Assembly: GCA_015178975.1 (NCBI GenBank)
Contig: WHVD01000141.1
Coordinates: forward strand, 154,974 to 218,973
Origin: Hysterangium stoloniferum
Lineage: Eukaryota > Basidiomycota > Agaricomycetes > Hysterangiales > Hysterangiaceae
Direction: 5' to 3'
Length of the DNA: 64,000 nt
The notes below the pieces were generated by a model. That model was not told where the DNA came from. It made no database searches and saw only the letters and a list, made by a program, of their open reading frames with translations. This document shows, piece after piece, positions 57,587-64,000 of this stretch (position 1 is its first letter; each line of letters begins with the position of its first letter). Made by a program: the position numbers and the translations under genes.

Positions 57587-58876
57587 ATGCCACCAAGAAG
57601 AAGTACACGCGCACAGTCATCAATGCCTGGACCGTCGACTCTTCATTCCCCGTTAACTCTGTATACCAGTCAGACGCTTGCGAACCAGTCGGAACCCATG
57701 GAAGAAGCCCGCATCGAAGAAATCCCGGAAGACCTGGACGAATCCGAGCGCGAGGACGATTCCGTGGCCCCCGACAAGGGCAAAGGTGTCGAAATCCCTC
57801 CTGAAAATCCTCCGCCTTTTCAACGACCGAACACGAGGGATCCTACTTCTGAGTTTTTAGCAGGTACTATAGATAAATTCATGACGCACCTGCTAGAAGA
57901 ACAAAAAAGAAAGGAACAAGAACCTCCACGGTCAAAAGTCAATGCTCCGGAACCCTTCACGGGTTCCAACCCAAACAAACTCTCTACTTTCCTCATGCAA
58001 TGTCGCTTCAATTTCCGCGATCGCGCCGCTGCATTCTCCACGGACTCCCGAAAAGTCAACTACGCACTTTCATATTTGTCGGGATCCGCGTTGAAATGGT
58101 TCGAACCGGCTTTTAGCGGGATTACCGAGGAAGAGCCGCTCTGGCTTGAAAATTGGGAAGCTTTTGTTGAGGAGCTTGAAACCAACTTCAGCCCATATGA
58201 CCCGACAGGAGAAGCCGAGAATAGTCTCACAAATCTTCGTATGAAGGACACGCAGCGCATCACGGACTACATCGTCCAATTCAATAATCTTGCAGCTCGT
58301 TGTCAGTGGGGCGATCCCGCTCTCCGCCACCAATTCTACGCCGGTCTGCCGTCCCGCCTTAAAGACGAAGTCTCGAAAGGAGAAGATGGCAAGCCAAAAA
58401 CCCTGTCCCATATGCGCCTCAAAGCTCAAAACGCGGACACACGTTATTGGGAATGTCACGCGGAAGTTGCCCGCGAGACATCCGCGGACAAAATAAACAA
58501 GTCCAAAGACAAAAACAATAACACCAATTCGTCAACCAGCAACCAGAACTCCACGCAATCCGACAAGAAGAACGATAGAAAGTCTTCGAACAACAACAAC
58601 AATAAGGACAATAAGGACAACAACAAGGGTCAACAGTCCGGCAAGCAAGCCGGAAAACCCGACCTCTCAGGCAAACTCGGACCTGATGGCAAATTGACTC
58701 CACAAGAAAGACAACGTTGTATGGACAACAACCTCTGTCTCTTGTGCGGGAAACCCGGTCATCGAGTCCCGGAATGTCCGCTGGCAAAAGCAAACTCTTC
58801 AAAGGGTCGATCAGCCAAGGCCTCCACGGAAACCCCATCGAAGGACAAACCAGCTGCCGATTCGAAAAAAGAGTAA
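57587..58876 (+). CDS. chromovirus Gag
   Basis: Starts at ATG 57587 (MPPRRSTRAQSSMPG), 429 residues, ending TAA 58874-58876. It has an acidic N-terminal third, a capsid core (SKVNAPEPFTGSNPNKLSTF, then LSGSALKWFEP, RITDYIVQFNNLA), an Asn/Lys/Gln-rich linker and one CX2CX4HX4C zinc knuckle (CLLCGKPGHRVPEC, near 58738). It forms the particle and binds element RNA. The last codons contain A6 (58865-58870); the minus-one frame continues from there into protease, so Pol is probably made by a minus-one shift near the end of gag. Confidence 0.9.
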   Translation: MPPRRSTRAQSSMPGPSTLHSPLTLYTSQTLANQSEPMEEARIEEIPEDLDESEREDDSVAPDKGKGVEIPPENPPPFQRPNTRDPTSEFLAGTIDKFMTHLLEEQKRKEQEPPRSKVNAPEPFTGSNPNKLSTFLMQCRFNFRDRAAAFSTDSRKVNYALSYLSGSALKWFEPAFSGITEEEPLWLENWEAFVEELETNFSPYDPTGEAENSLTNLRMKDTQRITDYIVQFNNLAARCQWGDPALRHQFYAGLPSRLKDEVSKGEDGKPKTLSHMRLKAQNADTRYWECHAEVARETSADKINKSKDKNNNTNSSTSNQNSTQSDKKNDRKSSNNNNNKDNKDNNKGQQSGKQAGKPDLSGKLGPDGKLTPQERQRCMDNNLCLLCGKPGHRVPECPLAKANSSKGRSAKASTETPSKDKPAADSKKE

Positions 58877-61800
58877 GCAACCCCACGGACTCCGCGCGGG
58901 TTAGGGGTTGCGTTGCCTCTCCGCGCATTCAAGAGTTCCCTCGCCTCAATGCATCCGCTCTTTCACATTCTGATTCATTTTTCGTTAAACTTATGTCTAA
59001 TATGCTTCCGAAATTCATTTTTTCAGCTCTCATAGATTCCGGCTCGACTCATTGTTTTTTAGATACAAAATTCACGCAAAAAAATTCTTTGTCAACTTAT
59101 TCGATAAATCCCGTCGCTCTCCGCCTCTTCGATGGCACAAGTAATTCGGTTGTTACCCAAGCTTGTGATTTACCCATCAGTTTCCCTTGTGGAACATCTC
59201 AATTGGTCACTTTCTATGTGACCCAGTTAGACTCAAGTTGCTCAGTGGTTCTAGGACATAACTGGCTTACCCGCTACAATCCGTTGATTGACTGGATAGC
59301 TAACAGTATAACATTCCGAACTCCCACGGCGACCGAGGAAACTGCGCCTGTCTCGGCCTCCACGGCACCCATGGCCTTCCCAGCACCTGCAGTCTCGAGG
59401 ACTCCTGTGATCCCTACGGCACCTACAGCTTCCCCGGAACCCACGGCACCTCCGTCCATTTCTCTGATTAATGCTGCAGCTTTTATTAGGGCTTCAAAAA
59501 TGGATGGGTCCCAGGCGTTCACTATCAACTTAAAAATTGATGAAGCAACTGGACGTTTCTCAACCCCAGTATCCGAATCTGAGCAAGCTGCTGACCTAGA
59601 AGGCGTCCCGGAGAAATACCATGACTTCGCGGATGTTTTTAGCAAGCAAAAAGCTGACTGGCTTCCGCCTCACAGAGAATACGACTTAAAAAATCGATCT
59701 TGAAGATGGCGCCCAGCCACCCCTAGGACATATTTACCCGCTTTCGTCCACAGAACTATCTGCAATCCGTGATTTCCTGGATGAACATTTGTCCATAGGT
59801 TTTATTCAACCCTCAAAGTCTCCTTTTGGAGCACCTGTTTTGTTTGTCAGAAAAAAGGATGGATCCCTTCGACTATGTGTTGATTTTAGAGGACTCAATG
59901 CTGTCACCAAAAAGGACAAATATCCACTCCCACTTATATCTGACCTGCTCGATGCTCCATGGAATGCCCGGATTTACACCAAAATAGATCTCAAGCACGC
60001 CTATCATTTGGTCTGGATTGCCGCGGGCGACGAATGGAAAACCACTTTTAGAACCCACTATGGGGCCTTCGAGTGGTTGGTCATCCCTTTTGGACTCACT
60101 AATGCCCTGTCTGTTTTTCAGCGTTTTATCAACAACATTTTCTCCGACATGCTCGATGTATGCGTCATTGTTTACTTGGACGACATTCTTATCTACTCCG
60201 AGAATCCCGCGGAACACGACAAACAAGTCCGTGAGGTTCTCCGGAGGCTCAGACAACATGGTTTATTCGCAAATGGTAAAAAATGTACTTTTGACACGGA
60301 CTCCGTGGAATACCTAGGTTTCATGATGGGACCCAATGGACTCCGCATGGACGAAACTAAAGTGCAAGTCATCAAAGATTGGCCCGAACCCCGAAAAGTT
60401 AAAGATATCCAATCCTTCCTCGGCTTTGCCAATTTTTATCGACGTTTTATCCGTGGATATTCCGACATCACGGTACCCCTTACCTGTCTTACGCGTAAGG
60501 GTACTCCGTGGAACTTTAACGATAAGTGTCAAAAAGCTTTCAATCTTTTAAAAAATTCTTTTTCCACAGCTCCTATTCTGTCGCATTGGAAACCGGACTT
60601 CCCGCTCATTGTTGAAACGGACGCCTCCGACTATGCACTTGGAGCCATTCTCTCTATCCAGGACTCCGACGGAGAAGTTCACCCCGTGGCTTTTCTGTCC
60701 CGGACTTTTACCGGAGCAGAGCTCAACTACGACGTTCATGATAAAGAACTTCTGGCAATCTTTTCAGCTTTCAAAGCGTGGCGACACTATTTGGAAGGTT
60801 CAGGAGCTCCTATTGACGTTGTAACAGATCACAAAAACCTGGAATACTTTTCTACCACAAAACTCTTGACCCATCGGCAGGCCCGCTGGTCTGAATATCT
60901 CTCCGCCTTCAACATGATTATCCGTTTTCGACCCGGCCGTCTCGGCGGCAAACCCGATGCTTTAACTAGACGATGGGACGTCTATCCTAAAGAGGGGAGC
61001 AACGACTATGCAACGGTAAATCCGCACAACCTGAAACCTATCTTCACAAATCAACAACTTACCGCATCGGTCCGCGCAACTTTCCTCGTCAATCCCATTG
61101 TCCGTGGAATTATCATTATGGATATCGAAAAGTTACATCAAGATATTCTATCGGCAATTCCGCTAGACCCAGTTACTAAAGCTCATCTGGACAATCCCGT
61201 GGACCCCGATCAACCTCGGTGGTCTCTTGATCAACATGGTTTCATTAGACTTGATGATCGTATCTATGTACCGGACTCTGACGGCCTCCGCCTCAGGATC
61301 CTTCAATATAAACATGATCATCCACTCTCAGGACATTTCGGGTACAACAAAACTCTATCATTAATAAGAAGAGAATATACTTGGCCCGGACTCCGTGGAT
61401 TCGTTAAGCACTATTGTAAATCTTGCACTACTTGTCCCCGCTCGAAATCTCAGCGACACAAGCCATACGGCCTTTTGAAACAACTCCCGGTACCGGAACA
61501 CCCGTGGAATTCTATATCTATGGATTTCATTGAACACCTACCGGATTCCGAAGGCTTTTCCGCTATTCTAGTCGTTGTTGACAGATTCTCAAAACAAGGT
61601 ATATTCATCCCTACTTATGATACAATTACGTCCGTGCAGTTAGCGGAACTTTTCATTATCCACGTATTTTCCAAGCACGGAGTTCTGTCCCACGTGACTT
61701 CCGATCGAGGATCAGAGTTCGTGTCTCACTTCTTTAGATCCCTCGGAAAATCCTTGGACATGACATTACATTTCACATCCGGACATCACCCGGAAGGTGA

Positions 61801-62603
61801 CGGACAAACCGAACGCGTCAACCAGACATTGGAACAATACCTCCGCATATATTGCAACTATCAACAGGACAATTGGAAAACCTTGTTACCACTTGCAGAG
61901 TTTGCTTACAACAATGCACCCTCGGCCACTACTGGCATTTCCCCGTTCTTTGCAAATAAAGGATATAATCCAAATATTACAGTACATCCAGAACGAAATC
62001 TTGCCTCTGTTCATGCTCAAGAGTTCACCACGGACCTCCACGAGCTCCACGAGGAACTCCGGACTGCAATATTGTCCGCCCAAGAGCAATACCAACATTC
62101 AGCGGACAAACACCAGATCCCGCCACCAAACTTCAAGATTGGCGACCGTGTTTATGTCAAAGCCCAATTCTTCCGGACTACCCGTCCATCAAAGAAGCTT
62201 GCTGAAAAATATTTAGGTCCCTTTGAAATTATCGCACAAGTAGGTTCAGTTTCTTGGACTCTACGGCTTCCGGATAGCATGCGCGCGGTACACCCGGTAT
62301 TTCATGTCTCTATGCTAGAACCTTGTACTGCTAACACTAATCCCGGATCGCGTGCAATCTCCACCTCCTCCTGTCGTCATTGACGGAGAACCCGAGTTTG
62401 AAATCTCTCAGATTTTAGATTCAAAAATTGACAAGCGTCGACGCACTTGTAAACTGCTTTACTTGGTCAAGTGGGCGGGTTACGAGGGCACCAATGAAGA
62501 AACCTCATGGATTTTGGCCACGGAACTCGGTAATGCCACGGAAATTGTTACTGACTTTCATACAGCTTACCCACTCAAACCTGGACCATTATCGTCTCTC
62601 TGA
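58865..62603 (+). pseudogene. chromovirus Pol with chromodomain, two 1-nt lesions
   Basis: In the minus-one frame relative to gag: aspartic protease (ALIDSGSTHCFLD, about 59023-59061) to about 59690. An extra A in the A6 at 59688-59693 shifts frame. Reverse transcriptase follows (FVRKKDGSLRLCVDF, VYLDDILIYS), then RNase H (IVETDASDYALG), integrase (HHCC zinc region SGHFGYN...CTTCPRSK, SMDFIEHLP, TSDRGSEF, GQTERVNQTLE) and GPY/F (KYLGPFEII). A second extra base near 62334-62341 shifts into the chromodomain frame. Ignoring these two insertions the enzyme set is complete. They may be real mutations or, for the homopolymer, sequence errors. Confidence 0.85.
62391..62603 (+). CDS. chromodomain at the Pol C terminus
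   Basis: EFEISQILDSKIDKRR..LYLVKWAGYEGTNEETSW shows the chromodomain signature (aromatic residues in YLVKW and the late W), followed by a short tail ending at TGA 62601-62603. Chromodomains of this type bind methylated histone H3 tails and direct integrase in chromoviruses; target choice here is inferred. It lies in a different frame from integrase because of the base insertion just upstream. Confidence 0.85.
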   Translation, partial: PEFEISQILDSKIDKRRRTCKLLYLVKWAGYEGTNEETSWILATELGNATEIVTDFHTAYPLKPGPLSSL

Positions 62604-62814
62604 CCACACCCCGCCAGACCCCGTGTTACGTTTGGACTCATTTTCACTATTCCCTGTCACCCTATGTCTCTCTTTGTTTTTACAGGTTCTGACATGTCTT
62701 GTCAAGTCTTTAAGCGGACTCTCCGCGGACTTTGGCTTTGACTTTTATTTTTTATGTTTTTCACGCTTTACTTTTATGTTCAATTACTTTTATTTCTATA
62801 TTACTTTTCAGTCT

Positions 62815-63800
62815 ACATTTATGGGACTATGTTTTTTCCCTCTGCCTCAGCTACCTCCTCAGGGAGCTCCGCGACCTCCGCAGCAACCCCGTCCTCATCC
62901 GATCCGCATCCTCGGAACTCCCGACTTGCGGCTCTTCAAAGACATAGCCGCCATACTCCGCCAGGAACTTCCAAAACTCCTCGCGGAGTCCGGACAGCTC
63001 CTTTGCCACCACAATTTGGACTTTGTTGCTCTTCCGGAGCAACTCGTTTTGGGCCTCAATGCCCTCGGCGATCCGTCCAAGGACCTCGTCCAACCCGGAC
63101 AACCCGTCCCGTCCCGCTTATGTCTCGCGCCCCGGATCCCCGTGGCCTGCTCGTGCACAAGCGAGCACCTCGCCTTGAGGTGCGCGCATTGATAACATCC
63201 CGGCCCCCGGCCGGCCTTTCGGTTGCATTCCGTGTTCCGGTCGTTGCAACCGGAACACCGCGGCTCGTTCCGCATCGGAAGACGGACTGGTGCCGCCTTC
63301 CTTGCCTTCTGTTGAGTTGGTCAGTCTCCGCCGGGTATTCCATGGACATGAGGCCTACCTTTTGGGGGCTCTCTGGCTCCCCTCGGACTCCGACTCCACC
63401 TCTGTCGCTTTGCGCTGAAAATCACAAGTCAGTAAAAAATCGACAAGTGAATTTGGGACTTACTTTTCCTGCAACAATGGCGGCCCTCTCCGCGGCTAAC
63501 CGGGCTTTCTCCGCAGCCACCCGGGCGTTCTCCGTGGCCACTCGCGCAGCCTCCCTCCGCCTCACGTTCCCTCTCCTTTGCGGCCTCTTCCTCCGCGGCC
63601 AATGCTTCCTGGTAACTCTCTGTCCAGGGCCTCCTCAGCCTCCCCTCGCTCTCTCTCTGCTGCTTCACGAAGCTGGCGCTGCTCTTCTCGCCGCGCCAAC
63701 AATTGGGCCGCCGTCCATGGCGCCCGATACGGAGTGCCCATGGAGGGCCTGCTGTCGGCATTGGCTTGCGTGGTGTTGGTTTTGGTCCCATAGTGACGAA
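62815..63800 (-). pseudogene. antisense coding region with Zn2Cys6-like cluster
   Basis: On the minus strand of the 3' region, in order: a Glu/Arg/Ala-rich coiled-coil block in changing frames (REEQRQLREAAERE, ALAAEEEAAKERE, ARVAAEKARLAAERAA; 63720-63470), a canonical intron at 63415-63465 (GTAAGT..CTGAC..TTTTCAG), RKATEVESESEGSQ, a cysteine cluster CX2CX6CX9CX2CX6C (63255-63160; starts RCSGCNDRNTEC), a second helical block (LDEVLGRIAEGIEAQNELL, 63090-63030) and an acidic end. The spacing fits a fungal Zn2Cys6 binuclear cluster. Frames change at least three times, so it is either multi-exonic or decayed. The plus-strand open frames here show no domain. Confidence 0.55.
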
Positions 63801-63986
63801 GATGGGGGTAATAAAGAAGAAGAAATTTCTATTTTTCAATTTTTATATAGGCTCGTCGCGTTTGAACCTCACCTTCCAGATCACATGACTCTTTGACACA
63901 TACGTGTAACCGACATGACTTTTGACACATGCGCGTAGCCGACAAGAACCTTATTTAGGTCTAGAGCCTCTTTGGGACTTCGGCAT

Positions 63987-63999
63987 AAAGGGAGGATAC
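63987..63999 (+). other. probable polypurine tract of the chromovirus
   Basis: AAAGGGAGGATAC at the window end, followed by T at 64000, the likely first base of a TGTTACG 3' LTR. It would prime plus-strand synthesis. Confidence 0.5.
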
Positions 64000-64000
64000 T

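Larger units (their letters stand above)
56731..64000 (+). mobile_element. Ty3/gypsy chromovirus, 5' LTR to 3' polypurine tract
   Basis: Order: 5' LTR (56731-57550), self-priming-type primer site, gag, pol (protease, RT, RNase H, integrase, chromodomain), a 1.4-kb 3' region with antisense coding potential, and a purine-rich AAAGGGAGGATAC just before the last base. That base is probably the first of the 3' LTR. The chromodomain marks it as a chromovirus, a group thought to target chromatin marks. It has high CpG and only two 1-nt lesions in pol, so it is the youngest member of the family B LTRs in the window. LTR divergence and target duplication cannot be judged because the 3' LTR is outside. 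Confidence 0.9.

Noticed and set aside
59688..59694. Programmed frameshift at A AAA AAT in chromovirus pol
   Set aside because: It looks like a minus-one heptamer, but the downstream reading needs a plus-one shift, and a shift between protease and RT is not usual. A one-base insertion in a homopolymer is simpler.
62428..63896. Plus-strand proteins of 254 and 380 residues after the chromodomain
   Set aside because: They have low complexity, no domain, and lie opposite the antisense region with the cysteine cluster and intron; they are likely shadows in GC-rich DNA.

Overview
The window looks like a TE-rich stretch of a basidiomycete (probably Agaricomycete) nuclear genome. The evidence is short 49-71 bp spliceosomal introns, a fungal URA2-type pyrimidine protein, a C2-NACHT-WD40 gene of the kind common in Agaricomycetes, and many Ty3/gypsy and Ty1/copia LTR elements. 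No bacterial operons, CRISPR arrays or convincing tRNA genes were seen.

Left end, 0-15 kb (host genes): the 3' part of a Dpb4/POLE3-like histone-fold gene (86-468, +); two apparently intact arylamine N-acetyltransferase (NAT) genes on the minus strand (1658-2758 and 6238-7319) with a broken third copy between them (5390-5690); and, divergent from the second NAT, a complete ten-exon URA2/CAD-like gene (7517-14780, +). URA2 encodes glutamine amidotransferase, CPSase, a degenerate DHOase-like domain and ATCase in 2246 residues. Its first intron is GC-AG.

15-28.5 kb: a gypsy pol relic, then a C2-NACHT-WD40 NLR-like gene. It was split by a young copia element (18265-23754; 225-bp LTRs differing at 2 positions; 5-bp target duplication) and carries a stop codon plus several frameshifts. 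Fifteen near-identical WD40 repeats close it. The copia element holds a solo gypsy-type LTR whose removal restores one 1418-residue Gag-Pol frame.

28.5-56.7 kb: a graveyard of mostly solo LTRs. Seven informal families (A to G) are distinguished here, many by exact 5-bp target duplications, with insertions nested up to three deep. Between them lie decayed gag/pol pieces, a perfect 25-bp minisatellite of about 48 units, and one unrecognised decayed coding region (47.4-49.5 kb).

56.7-64 kb: a nearly complete chromovirus (5' LTR, gag, protease-RT-RNase H-integrase, chromodomain). It has an 11-nt self-complementarity suggesting Tf1-type self-priming, and its 3' region carries a spliced-looking antisense coding region with a Zn2Cys6-type cysteine cluster. 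The window ends at what looks like its polypurine tract. The most unusual signals are this self-priming arrangement, the antisense region, and a palindrome-centred motif shared near the 3' ends of otherwise dissimilar LTR families.
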